From the NCBI GenBank assembly GCA_934668695.1, contig CAKUOD010000010.1:6275-70274 (forward strand): DNA of 64,000 nucleotides. Reading direction: 5' to 3'. How positions within the stretch are numbered: the stretch's first letter is position 1; the number at the start of each line of letters is the position of its first letter. The notes below the pieces were generated by a model. It was not told the DNA's origin, ran no database searches, and saw only the letters and a list, made by a program, of their open reading frames with translations. The stretch comes from an uncultured Collinsella sp. GTDB taxonomy: Bacteria > Actinomycetota > Coriobacteriia > Coriobacteriales > Coriobacteriaceae. This document shows, piece after piece, positions 43,188 through 51,807 of this stretch. Position numbers and translations under genes: made by a program.

Positions 43188-45911
43188 TTACTTCTTCTTT
43201 TTGCTCGGCATCGAGACTTTGATGCCTTGGGCGGACTTGGCTACGCGAGAGCGCTTGGCTCCGCTACCCTTCTTTTTCTTGGGCTGGGCCTGGGCCACGC
43301 CCTCGAGTGCGCGGACCTCGGCCTCGCGAACGGTGCGAGCTTCGCGGCGCTGTGCCATGTCGGCGGCGACGCGCTTGGCAAAACGCTCCGCCGTCGAACC
43401 CGTCGAGCTCACCTTGCCGCCACCGCGACCCAAGCGGACGCGCACACCGCGGCCAAAACCAGTTGCGGCATGACGACGACGCGGCTTGAGCGAATCCATC
43501 ATCGTGGCGAGCTTAAAGAACACCGAGCAGGTAAAGACCACGATGACAGCCAAGATAACCATCTGGCCCATCGACAGGTTGGCAATAGACAGCAGCTTCG
43601 GGAATCCGATAACGCCCGTCAGAATGCCGACGACTACAAACACAAAGAGCGCCACACGCAAGGGCGTGAGGGGCTGCGAGATACGCCAGATCAGGCTGAC
43701 GCTCGCCGCGCACGACGTAAGCAGGCACATCGTAGACAGCGTGAGCTGGTTAAAGCCAAACACGCGCGCCACAAAGATATCGAGCGCCGCGGCCAAAATG
43801 ACCGCAATCGACGCCGGCAGTGCCCGCTTGAGCACGTTCGTCAGGAACGACCCCTTCACGCGAGCATTGTTGGGCTCCAGGCCCAACACAAAGCCCGGCG
43901 CGCCGATGCAGAAGAAGTTAATGAGCGTCATCTGGATGGGCTCGAAGGGGTACGGCGGCAGCGCGATGCACAGCGCCGCCAGGCCCATCGAGAACAGCGT
44001 CTTGGTCAAGAACAGCGAAGCCGAACGCTGCAGGTTGTTGATGGAGCGACGGCCTTCGGCCACCACGGCGGGCATCGAGGCAAAGTCGTTGTCGACGAGT
44101 ACGATCTCGGCCACGTTGCGCGCGGCATCGGAGCCGGCCGCCATGGCGACGGAGCAGTCGGCCTCCTTGAGCGCCAGCACGTCGTTGACGCCGTCGCCCG
44201 TCATGGCCACGGTGTGCTCGCGGCGCTTGAGCGCCTGCACGAGCTCGCGCTTCTGCTGCGGGGTCACACGACCAAAGACATGGTAGCGGTCCACTGCGGC
44301 ATCGAGCTTGGCCGGCGTATCGAGCGTCGTGGCGTCCACATAAGCGTCCGCACCCGGCACGCCCACCACGCGCGCGATCGACGACACCGTACGCGGGTCG
44401 TCGCCACTGATCACGTTGAGGGTCACGCCCTGCTCGTTAAAGTAGCCGATGGTCTCGGCCGCCGAGGTACGGATCTCGTCGCGGATGGTCACAAAGCCCA
44501 CGGGCTCGGCCTCGCCCACCATATCGCCATCGGGCGTAAAGCCGTCCACGCGCGCCACCACGAGCACGCGGCAGGTATCGGCAAGCTCGGCGACACGGTT
44601 CTCGACCTGGGCAAACGCACGATCAGAGAGCATAAACTGCGCCGCGCCCATCACATAGGAGCCCTGCGCAAACGAGGCGCCACTCCACTTTTTGGAGGAC
44701 GAGAACGGAATGACCGCCAGCGGCTCAGACACCTCGACCGGGCGATCGGCGTAATAGTTGAGCAGCGCCTGGCAGGTCTCGTTGGCATCGGCCGAAGTCG
44801 CACGCGCCACGTTAGCCAGAGCAAAATCGAGCACCGTGGTATCGACGGGAACGGCGGCGTCACCCTCCCCCGCGCCCATGCCAAAGCCCTCGATCGGCAG
44901 CGGATACGTGCCCTCGACCTCCATGCGACCCGACGTGATGGTGCCCGTCTTGTCCAGACATAGCACGTCGACGCGCGCGAGCGTCTCGATGCAGTAGAGC
45001 TGCTGCGCCAGCACCTTACGGCGGGCCAGGCGCACCGTGGCGATGGCGAGCACCGACGAGGTCAACAGCACCAGGCCTTGCGGGATCATGCCCAGCAGGG
45101 CGCCCACTGTGGACAGCAGCGCCGACGAAGGCACATGGCCAGCCAACAGCTCGGAGAAGCACCACGAAAGCGCGCTATCGCCCGGGGTTCCCGCGGCATC
45201 CCACAGCTCGCTCACGCTCGAGGCAAACAACGCCAAACCGAGCGGGATCATGATGATGCTCGCAAAGCGCACGATGGCGTTAAGCGCGTTCATGATCTCG
45301 GAATTGACCTTTTTGACGTACTTGGCCTCGTTATTAATTTTGGCCACGTAGTTGTCGGCGCCGACATGGATCACGCGGGCGCGCAGCAGACCCGAGTCGA
45401 TAAAGCTGCCGCTCATGAGCTCGGAACCGGGCTGTTTCTTAATAAGGTCGCTCTCGCCCGTCAGCAGGCTCTCGTTCACGAGCGCCTCGCCCGAAACCAC
45501 CACGGCGTCAGCGGGGATCTGGTCGCCGCGCCCCAGGCGGATGATGTCGTCGAGAACGATCTGGTCCAGGTCGAGCTCCACCTCGGCGCCGTCGCGCACC
45601 GCGATGGCCTTCTTAGAGGTCAACAGCGTAAGCTTATCGACCATCTTCTTGGAACGCATGGACTGAATGACGCCAATAGCGGTATTGAGGAACACCACGA
45701 ACAGGAACGTCAGATTCTTAAACGAACCGGTCAAAATGACCAGGAACGCCAAGATCACGTTGATCAAATTGAACAGCGTGCAGAGGTTCTCGATGATGAG
45801 CTCTTTGACCGACTTGGTCTTGAGCTCCATGTTGCGGTTGATCTTACCGGCGGCGATGCGCTCCTCGACCTCGGCGGTCGAGAGTCCGCGCTCGATATCC
45901 GTTGCTGCCAT
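43188..45911 (-). CDS. P-type ATPase, CtpE-like (predicted Ca2+ or other cation transporter)
   Basis: The ATPase core is clear: LTGESD actuator motif, IPQGL in helix 4 (about residues 276-280), phosphorylation site DKTGT (Asp about 320), KWSGASF nucleotide-binding motif, TGDGVNDVLALKEAD hinge, and about ten membrane helices. Helix-4 sequence and flanking ALARR-like segment resemble mycobacterial CtpE, a calcium uptake ATPase, rather than heavy-metal pumps; no metal-binding N-domain is present. A 110-residue cytoplasmic tail is very rich in Lys/Arg and ends in a lysine run. The start may be ATG 45911, ATG 45923 or GTG 45926; none has a strong ribosome site. Confidence 0.85.
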   Translation of the reverse strand: MAATDIERGLSTAEVEERIAAGKINRNMELKTKSVKELIIENLCTLFNLINVILAFLVILTGSFKNLTFLFVVFLNTAIGVIQSMRSKKMVDKLTLLTSKKAIAVRDGAEVELDLDQIVLDDIIRLGRGDQIPADAVVVSGEALVNESLLTGESDLIKKQPGSELMSGSFIDSGLLRARVIHVGADNYVAKINNEAKYVKKVNSEIMNALNAIVRFASIIMIPLGLALFASSVSELWDAAGTPGDSALSWCFSELLAGHVPSSALLSTVGALLGMIPQGLVLLTSSVLAIATVRLARRKVLAQQLYCIETLARVDVLCLDKTGTITSGRMEVEGTYPLPIEGFGMGAGEGDAAVPVDTTVLDFALANVARATSADANETCQALLNYYADRPVEVSEPLAVIPFSSSKKWSGASFAQGSYVMGAAQFMLSDRAFAQVENRVAELADTCRVLVVARVDGFTPDGDMVGEAEPVGFVTIRDEIRTSAAETIGYFNEQGVTLNVISGDDPRTVSSIARVVGVPGADAYVDATTLDTPAKLDAAVDRYHVFGRVTPQQKRELVQALKRREHTVAMTGDGVNDVLALKEADCSVAMAAGSDAARNVAEIVLVDNDFASMPAVVAEGRRSINNLQRSASLFLTKTLFSMGLAALCIALPPYPFEPIQMTLINFFCIGAPGFVLGLEPNNARVKGSFLTNVLKRALPASIAVILAAALDIFVARVFGFNQLTLSTMCLLTSCAASVSLIWRISQPLTPLRVALFVFVVVGILTGVIGFPKLLSIANLSMGQMVILAVIVVFTCSVFFKLATMMDSLKPRRRHAATGFGRGVRVRLGRGGGKVSSTGSTAERFAKRVAADMAQRREARTVREAEVRALEGVAQAQPKKKKGSGAKRSRVAKSAQGIKVSMPSKKKK

Positions 45912-45942
45912 ACCACGTCCCATCACGTCGCGTCGGTATAAG

Positions 45943-45976
45943 AAAAACCGCCCGGACCATGCGAGGTTCGGACGGT
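45943..45976 (-). terminator. Intrinsic terminator after tRNA-Arg(CCG)
   Basis: Minus strand 12-bp stem with one A-C mismatch and one G-U pair (arms 45965-45976 and 45947-45958), then TTTTTC. Confidence 0.85.
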
Positions 45977-45987
45977 CTTACGTTCGA

Positions 45988-46064
45988 TGGTGCCCCATGT
46001 TGGATTCGAACCAACGGCCTTCTGCTCCGGAGGCAGACGCTCTAATCCCCTGAGCTAATAGGGC
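45988..46064 (-). tRNA. tRNA-Arg (anticodon CCG)
   Basis: 77 nt including an encoded CCA. Acceptor GCCCTAT pairs with ATGGGGC (one G-U), D stem GCTC/GAGC, anticodon stem TCTGC/GCAGA with loop CTCCGGA, T stem GTTGG/CCAAC with loop TTCGAAT, discriminator A. All stems pair. Reads CGG codons. Confidence 0.97.
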
Positions 46065-46075
46065 CAACGTTTGGC

Positions 46076-46105
46076 ATTATACCCAAGTGCACCACGGGCT
46101 ATCAA
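46076..46105 (-). promoter_or_regulatory. tRNA-Arg(CCG) promoter
   Basis: Minus strand TTGATA (46105-46100), 18-nt spacer, consensus TATAAT (46081-46076), start about 6 nt before the mature tRNA 5' end. Confidence 0.85.
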
Positions 46106-46157
46106 AATAAAAGAAAAAGCTTTGCAATTCCGAGGAAGACGCGGCGCAACGGCTCAC

Positions 46158-46187
46158 TTTAGAAGGCAAAAGCGAATCAGATAGTAT
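46158..46187 (+). promoter_or_regulatory. Promoter candidate of the aromatic operon
   Basis: TTTAGA (46158-46163), 18-nt spacer, TAGTAT (46182-46187). Start expected near 46194, at most a few nt before the leader-peptide ATG. An overlapping TATAAA at 46185-46190 is an alternative -10 and would make the leader peptide exactly leaderless. Confidence 0.55.
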
Positions 46188-46195
46188 AAACTCTC

Positions 46196-46258
46196 ATGCA
46201 CCATATATACACGGCTCGCGATGCGGGCCGTTTTTGCAAGGGTTATCCATCGATGTGA
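46196..46258 (+). CDS. Candidate 20-aa leader peptide of the aroF attenuator
   Basis: ATG CAC CAT ... to TGA encodes MHHIYTARDAGRFCKGYPSM. It contains Tyr at codon 5, Phe at 13 and Tyr at 17. The Tyr5 codon (46208-46210) lies directly before the 5' arm of the terminator hairpin. No ribosome site, consistent with a leaderless start. Ends 10 nt before the aroF ATG. Not a protein with its own function if the attenuator reading is right. Confidence 0.5.
   Translation: MHHIYTARDAGRFCKGYPSM
46212..46235 (+). terminator. Attenuator hairpin in the aroF leader
   Basis: 8-bp stem CGGCTCGC/GCGGGCCG with one U-G pair and a GAT loop (arms 46212-46219 and 46223-46230), followed by TTTTT. It lies between the promoter and aroF on the same strand, so it must be bypassed for operon expression. 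A ribosome paused at the Tyr codon 46208-46210 would cover the 5' arm. Confidence 0.7.
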
Positions 46259-46268
46259 GAGGCACACC

Positions 46269-47291
46269 ATGATTGCAATTTTAAAGCAGAGCGCCAGCGA
46301 CGAGGCCGTCAGCCATATCGTCAGCTGGATTGAGAAAAAGGGCCTGAAGACCGACGTCTCGCGCGGCGAGAACGAGACGATCATCGGCCTGGTGGGCGAT
46401 ACGACCAAGATCGACCCGTTCCTGCTCGAGTCCATGGATGTCGTCGAGCGCGTGCAGCGCGTCTCCGAGCCGTTCAAGCGCGCCAACCGCAAGTTCCACC
46501 CCGAGGACTCCGTCATCGACTGCGGCCACGGCGTCAAGATCGGCGGCGATCAGTTCCAGGTCATCGCCGGCCCGTGCTCCGTCGAGGGCGAGAACCTCAT
46601 CCGCATCGCCCGCCGCGTGAAGGCCGCCGGTGCCACGATGCTGCGCGGCGGTGCCTACAAGCCCCGCACTTCCCCGTACGCCTACCAGGGCATGGGCCCC
46701 GCCGGTCTGGACCTGCTGTGCGAGGCGTCTGCCGAGCTCGACATGCCGATCGTCACCGAGATCATGGACCCACGCGACGTGCAGGTCTTCCTGGACAAGA
46801 AGATCGACGTCATGCAGATCGGCGCCCGCAACGCCCAGAACTTCCCCCTGCTCAAAGAGGTCGGCAAGACCAAGACTCCGATCTTGCTTAAGCGCGGCAT
46901 GTCCGGCACGATCGATGAGCTGCTCATGGCCGCCGAGTACATCATGAGCGAAGGCAACGACAACGTCATCCTGTGCGAGCGCGGCATCCGCACCTTCGAG
47001 ACCCGCACTCGCAACACATTCGACCTCAACGCCGTGCCGGTGCTGCACCACCTGTCGCACCTGCCCGTCGTCGCCGACCCCAGCCACGCCACCGGCTACA
47101 CCCGCTACGTTGAGCCCATGGCGCTCGCCGCGACCGCTTGCGGCGCCAACGGTCTGGAGATCGAGGTCCACGACGAGCCGAGCCGCGCCTGGTCCGACGG
47201 CGCCCAGGCCCTCACCCCCGACCAGTTCGACGACACCATGCGCCGCATCCGAGCCATCCGCGAGGTTGTCTGCCAAGAGACCATGGAGTAG
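46269..47291 (+). CDS. aroF: 3-deoxy-7-phosphoheptulonate (DAHP) synthase, type I beta with regulatory N-domain
   Basis: First shikimate-pathway enzyme: PEP plus erythrose 4-phosphate. From ATG 46269 the protein is 340 aa: an N-terminal ferredoxin-like regulatory domain (residues 1-70), then the barrel with IAGPCSVE (about 99-106), GGAYKPRTSPYAYQG, QIGARNAQNF, LLKRGM and DPSHATG. The N-domain in this subfamily mediates feedback inhibition by Tyr/Phe or an intermediate. An upstream in-frame start (46221) lies inside the leader and is rejected; AGAGG is 6 nt before 46269. Confidence 0.95.
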   Translation: MIAILKQSASDEAVSHIVSWIEKKGLKTDVSRGENETIIGLVGDTTKIDPFLLESMDVVERVQRVSEPFKRANRKFHPEDSVIDCGHGVKIGGDQFQVIAGPCSVEGENLIRIARRVKAAGATMLRGGAYKPRTSPYAYQGMGPAGLDLLCEASAELDMPIVTEIMDPRDVQVFLDKKIDVMQIGARNAQNFPLLKEVGKTKTPILLKRGMSGTIDELLMAAEYIMSEGNDNVILCERGIRTFETRTRNTFDLNAVPVLHHLSHLPVVADPSHATGYTRYVEPMALAATACGANGLEIEVHDEPSRAWSDGAQALTPDQFDDTMRRIRAIREVVCQETME

Positions 47292-47294
47292 CCC

Positions 47295-48209
47295 ATGGGT
47301 ACAGTGAGAAACGCGCGCGTTAACCAGGGCGGCCCCAAGTGTGCCGGTATCGTCGGCCTTGGCCTCATCGGCGGCAGCTTTGCCCGCGGCTATGCGCAGG
47401 CGGGCGTCCGCGTGCTGGCCTGGGATACCGATGACGATGTCATGACGGCCGCCAGCATGGGCACCGTTGCCGGCGAGCTCAACGACGAGACGCTCGGCGA
47501 GTGCGACATCATCGTGCTGGCATGCTACCCCGAGGCCTGCATCGAGTGGCTCGAGGCACACGCCCAGGCACTCGCCGACGCCACCGATACCGAGGCCATC
47601 ATGGGCCCCGTGGTGATCGACACCGTGGGCGTCAAGGGTATCGTGTGCGAGCGCGCCTTTGAGCTTGCCCGCGAGCACGGCTTTTACTTTGTGGGCGCGC
47701 ACCCCATGGCGGGCACGCAGTACTCGGGCTATGCGCACTCCCGCGCCGACCTGTTCCAGGGCGCGCCACTCGTGCTCGTGCCGCCCGCAGTGGACGATGC
47801 GCTCAAGCTGGAGCTTTTGGGCCAGGTGCGCGAGATGGTGCGTCCCCTGGGCTTTGGCAAGTTCAGCGTAACGAGCGCCGCTGAGCACGACCGCGTCATC
47901 GCCTTTACGAGCCAGCTCGCGCACGTCGTCTCCAACGCCTATGTTAAGAGCCCGACCGCTCAGGTCCACCACGGCTTTTCGGCCGGCAGCTACCGCGACC
48001 TCACCCGCGTGGCGCACCTCAACCCGCAGATGTGGTCCGAGCTCATGATCGACGACGCCGACGCGCTCGCCTTCGAGATCGACCATCTGATCGAATCGCT
48101 CGGCGCCTACAGCCGCGCCCTTAAGGACCGCGACCAGCGCTATCTGGAGAATCTCCTTGCCGAGGGCGACCGCATTAAGCGTGCACTCGACGACGAGGCC
48201 TCCCACTAG
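47295..48209 (+). CDS. tyrA: Prephenate dehydrogenase
   Basis: Oxidises prephenate to 4-hydroxyphenylpyruvate, the Tyr branch. The 304-aa protein has the NAD(P)-binding GLGLIGGSFARG (residues 20-31), the VGAHPMAGTQYSGY segment with catalytic His, and the helical dimerisation domain (FTSQLAHVVSNAY, SYRDLTRVA). No C-terminal ACT domain, so feedback by Tyr would have to work on other sites. 3 nt after the DAHP synthase stop. Confidence 0.94.
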   Translation: MGTVRNARVNQGGPKCAGIVGLGLIGGSFARGYAQAGVRVLAWDTDDDVMTAASMGTVAGELNDETLGECDIIVLACYPEACIEWLEAHAQALADATDTEAIMGPVVIDTVGVKGIVCERAFELAREHGFYFVGAHPMAGTQYSGYAHSRADLFQGAPLVLVPPAVDDALKLELLGQVREMVRPLGFGKFSVTSAAEHDRVIAFTSQLAHVVSNAYVKSPTAQVHHGFSAGSYRDLTRVAHLNPQMWSELMIDDADALAFEIDHLIESLGAYSRALKDRDQRYLENLLAEGDRIKRALDDEASH

Positions 48210-48245
48210 ACCACCCATCACGCCAGGTCGAAAGGACCGAAGCTA

Positions 48246-49352
48246 ATGGCGATTACCATCGATATCGACACTGCACGCCCCTATCAGGTGCATGTGGGCA
48301 CGTTTTTGCTGGAGCAGGCAGGCCCGCTCGTCCGCGCCACCGCCGGCGGCACCAAGGCCGTCATCGTGACGGACACCAACGTGGGCCCCCTCTACCAGAT
48401 GCCCGTTAAGCAGAGCCTGGAGGCGTCAGGCTACGAGGTGAGCATCTGCACCTTCGAAGCCGGCGAGGCCCACAAGCGCGCCGAAACCTATGTTGCCATT
48501 TTGGAGTTTGTGGCCGAGCACGAGCTTTCGCGCTCCGACGTGATCGTGGCACTCGGCGGCGGTGTCGTGGGCGACGTGGCGGGCTTTGTGGCCGCCACCT
48601 ACATGCGCGGCTGCAAGTTTGTGCAGATCCCCACGAGCCTGCTCGCCATGGTGGATTCGTCGGTGGGAGGCAAGACCGCCATCGACCTGGCTGCCGGCAA
48701 GAACTTGGCCGGCGCCTTTTGGCAGCCGAGCGTGGTTATCGCCGACGTGGGGTGCCTGGCCACCCTCACGCCCGAGCAGTTCGCCGACGGCTGCGGCGAG
48801 GTCGTCAAGCACGCCGTGATCGCCGACCCGGAGCTTTTCGCCGAGCTGGAGAAGACCCCGCTCACGCTGGAGCTGCTCAACCGCGATGTGGCCCGCGTAG
48901 CGCTCATCATCGCCCGCAATATCGACATCAAGCGCGCCGTGGTCGTCGCCGACGAGTGCGAAACCAACCAGCGCAAGCTCCTCAACTTTGGACACAGCGC
49001 CGGGCACGCCGTCGAGGCCTGCGAGCACTTTGAGCTGGGACACGGCAACTGCGTGTCGATCGGCATGGGTATCATCACGCGCGCCGCGGCCCTGCACGGC
49101 GTCTGCGATGCTGCGCTGCCCGGTCGTATTGAGGAACTCTGTGCCCGCCATGGCCTCAAGACCCGCTGCGACCTAGATGCCGATACCGTCTTTGCCGAGG
49201 CGCTCCACGACAAGAAGCGCGCGGGCGACACCATCGACCTGGTGATTCCGCACGGCATTGGCCGCTGCAGCATCGACCGCACACCGCTTTCCACTTTCCA
49301 CGAACTCATTGCCGAGGGCCTCGGCCAGAAGGGAGACGCATCCGCATGCTAG
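48246..49352 (+). CDS. aroB: 3-dehydroquinate synthase
   Basis: Cyclises DAHP to 3-dehydroquinate with NAD and Zn2+/Co2+. The 368-aa protein has VIVALGGGVVGDVAGF, RGCKFVQIPTSLLAMVDSSVGGKTAID, the metal-binding EVVKHA and FGHSAGHAVE segments, and GIGRC near the end. ATG 48246 follows AAAGGACC. Overlaps aroA by 7 nt. Confidence 0.96.
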   Translation: MAITIDIDTARPYQVHVGTFLLEQAGPLVRATAGGTKAVIVTDTNVGPLYQMPVKQSLEASGYEVSICTFEAGEAHKRAETYVAILEFVAEHELSRSDVIVALGGGVVGDVAGFVAATYMRGCKFVQIPTSLLAMVDSSVGGKTAIDLAAGKNLAGAFWQPSVVIADVGCLATLTPEQFADGCGEVVKHAVIADPELFAELEKTPLTLELLNRDVARVALIIARNIDIKRAVVVADECETNQRKLLNFGHSAGHAVEACEHFELGHGNCVSIGMGIITRAAALHGVCDAALPGRIEELCARHGLKTRCDLDADTVFAEALHDKKRAGDTIDLVIPHGIGRCSIDRTPLSTFHELIAEGLGQKGDASAC

Positions 49353-50665
49353 CCCGCATCACCCCGTCCCCGCTTAAGGGCACCGTTCCCGCCATCGCGT
49401 CCAAGTCGATGGCGCATCGTCTCATCATCTGCGCCGCGCTCGCCAACGGCGAGACACACGTCACCTGCAACACCACCTGCGCCGACATCGAGGCTACGGT
49501 GCGCTGCCTTACGGCACTGGGTGCTCGCATCGAGACCGTCGAGGACGGCTTCCAGGTCCACCCCACCATGAAGAGTGTTGAGTTTGGCCTGCTCAAGGCC
49601 CTTGCCGGCGGCACGCTTGACTGCGGTGAAAGTGGCTCCACGCTGCGCTTTATGCTGCCTGTCGCCTGCGCGCTGGGTGCGGATGCCACCTTCGTAGGCC
49701 AGGGCCGCCTGGGCGCCCGCCCGCTGTCCCCGCTCTCGGACGAGATCATCGCCGCCGGCTGCGACCTACAGGGCCTGGGCGGTTTTCCGCTCAAGACGAG
49801 CGGACGCATGCGCCCGGGCACCTTTGTGCTTCCGGGCAACGTGAGCTCGCAATATATCTCCGGCCTGCTGCTGGCAGCCCCGCTGCTGGCCCAGCCCTCC
49901 TGCGTGCAGGTAACCGGCCTCATTGAGAGCCGTCCCTACATCAACCTGACGATCCAGGCCATGAAGGCCTTTGGCGTCGAGGTCAACGTCGAGCGCATCC
50001 CCGCCAAGAATGGCAAGCCCGAGGTCACAAACTTCCGCGTAAACAGCGGCTCGTACCGCACGCCCGGCAGCGTGACCGTCGAGGGCGATTGGTCCAATGC
50101 AGCCTTTTGGCTGTGTGCCGGCGCCATCGGCACCGACCCCATCACCGTCGAGGGCGTGTCCCTGAGCTCCGCGCAGGGCGACCGCAACGTGCTCGCCGCG
50201 CTTTCGCGCTTTGGCGCCCGCATCGTGCGCTCCACCAACGCCGCCACCGTGCAGTCCGACAAGCTCGCCGGCTTTGAGATGAGCGCCCACGACATTCCCG
50301 ACCTGGTGCCCGTCATCTCGGCCGTAGCCTCGCTGGCGCAGGGCCGCACCTTTATCCGCGATTGCGCCCGTCTGCGCATCAAGGAATCCGACCGCCTGGT
50401 CACCACCACCCGCGAGCTCACCGCGCTGGGCGCGCAGGTGCGCATTGCCGGTGACGACCTCATCATCAAGGGTGTCGATGCCTTCACCGGCGGCGAGGTC
50501 GATTCGCACAACGACCATCGCATCGCCATGATGGCCGCTATCGCCGCGAGCCGCGCCACCGGCGAGGTCGTGATCCACGGCGCCGAGGCCGTCAACAAGT
50601 CCTATCCCGATTTCTTCGACCACTACCGCCTGCTGGGCGGCAAGGTCACGCTCGAGGAGGAATAG
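49346..50665 (+). CDS. aroA: 3-phosphoshikimate 1-carboxyvinyltransferase (EPSP synthase)
   Basis: Transfers the enolpyruvyl group of PEP to shikimate 3-phosphate. The 439-aa protein has SKSMAHRLIICAALANGET, the GGTLDCGESGSTLRFMLPV loop, GRLGARPLSPL, SSQYISGLL, and C-terminal RIKESDRL and HNDHRIAMM motifs. The GxA position in the first glycine-rich loop and SGST indicate a class that needs direct assay for glyphosate sensitivity. Translationally coupled to aroB. Confidence 0.96.
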   Translation: MLARITPSPLKGTVPAIASKSMAHRLIICAALANGETHVTCNTTCADIEATVRCLTALGARIETVEDGFQVHPTMKSVEFGLLKALAGGTLDCGESGSTLRFMLPVACALGADATFVGQGRLGARPLSPLSDEIIAAGCDLQGLGGFPLKTSGRMRPGTFVLPGNVSSQYISGLLLAAPLLAQPSCVQVTGLIESRPYINLTIQAMKAFGVEVNVERIPAKNGKPEVTNFRVNSGSYRTPGSVTVEGDWSNAAFWLCAGAIGTDPITVEGVSLSSAQGDRNVLAALSRFGARIVRSTNAATVQSDKLAGFEMSAHDIPDLVPVISAVASLAQGRTFIRDCARLRIKESDRLVTTTRELTALGAQVRIAGDDLIIKGVDAFTGGEVDSHNDHRIAMMAAIAASRATGEVVIHGAEAVNKSYPDFFDHYRLLGGKVTLEEE

Positions 50666-50666
50666 C

Positions 50667-51764
50667 ATGTCCTCGACCTTTGGCAACGTCTTGCATCTAA
50701 GCATTTTCGGCCAGTCGCACTCCCCCGCCATCGGCTGCTCGCTCGATGGCATTCCAGCAGGCATTGCCGTCGACCAGGAGCAGCTGCAGGCCTTTTTGGA
50801 CCGTCGTGCCCCCGGCCGCGACGAGACCGCGACCAAGCGCCGCGAGGCCGACGCCGCGCACATCATCGCCGGCGTGGTCGATGGACACACCACCGGCGCG
50901 CCCATCGCCGCGATCATCGAGAACACCAACACGCGCTCCAAGGACTACTCCGAGCTGCGCCGCAAGCCCCGCCCGGGCCATGCGGATTTCCCAGCACGAG
51001 TGAAGTATCACAACATGCACGACGTCGCCGGCGGTGGGCACTTCTCCGGCCGTTTGACGGCGCCCTTATGCATCGCCGGCGGTATCGCGCTGCAGGCGCT
51101 CGAGGCCCGCGGCATCAAGGTGATGGCGCACGTGGCACAGATCGGCGGCATTTCCGACCTCCCCATGGACGACATGGTCTATCGCGAGGCCGACCGCAAG
51201 GCGATCCTTGAGAACGACCTGCCGTGCATCGACGCCGCAGCCGCCAGTCGCATGCGCGAGGAGATCCTGGCCGCGCGCGACGAGCTCGACAGCATCGGCG
51301 GCATCGTGGAGTGCGGTATCTATGGCCTGCCCGCTGGCATCGGCGACCCGATGTTCGACGGTATCGAGAACCGCATCGCGCAGATCGCCTTTGGCATTCC
51401 CGCTGTGAAGGGCGTGGAGTTTGGCATGGGCTTTGCCGTCGCCGCCATGCGCGGCAGCGAGAACAACGATCCATATCGCATCGACGCCGAGACCGGCGAG
51501 ATCGAGGTCGAGTCCAATAACGCCGGCGGCATCCTGGGCGGCATTTCGACCGGCGCGCCCGTCATGTGGCGCATGGCCGTAAAGCCGACGCCCTCCATTG
51601 GCCGCGAGCAGCAGACCGTGGACATGGACGCCATGGAAAATGCCGAGCTCTCGGTCCACGGCCGCCACGATCCCTGCATCGTCCCCAGAGCTGTCCCCGT
51701 AGCCGAGGCAGCCGCCGCCCTTGCCATCTGGGACGCCCTCCTCGAAGACGCCGCCCAGCGCTAA
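50667..51764 (+). CDS. aroC: Chorismate synthase
   Basis: FMN-dependent 1,4-elimination giving chorismate. The 365-aa protein has FGQSHSPAIGCSLDGIPAG, the RRAPGRDETATKRREAD segment, GAPIAAIIENTNTRSKDYSEL, and RPGHAD with the catalytic His region, plus GGHFSGRLTA and the C-terminal GRHDPCIVPRAVPV box. 1 nt after aroA; GAGGAGG supplies the ribosome site. Confidence 0.96.
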   Translation: MSSTFGNVLHLSIFGQSHSPAIGCSLDGIPAGIAVDQEQLQAFLDRRAPGRDETATKRREADAAHIIAGVVDGHTTGAPIAAIIENTNTRSKDYSELRRKPRPGHADFPARVKYHNMHDVAGGGHFSGRLTAPLCIAGGIALQALEARGIKVMAHVAQIGGISDLPMDDMVYREADRKAILENDLPCIDAAAASRMREEILAARDELDSIGGIVECGIYGLPAGIGDPMFDGIENRIAQIAFGIPAVKGVEFGMGFAVAAMRGSENNDPYRIDAETGEIEVESNNAGGILGGISTGAPVMWRMAVKPTPSIGREQQTVDMDAMENAELSVHGRHDPCIVPRAVPVAEAAAALAIWDALLEDAAQR

Positions 51765-51807
51765 CTACCCACCCCTCAACATCCCCCGACACGTGAAAGG
51801 GGTCTCC

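Noticed and set aside
46281..48221. 646-codon minus-strand reading frame opposite aroF and tyrA
   Set aside because: Antisense shadow of two conserved enzymes; no homology-like motifs.
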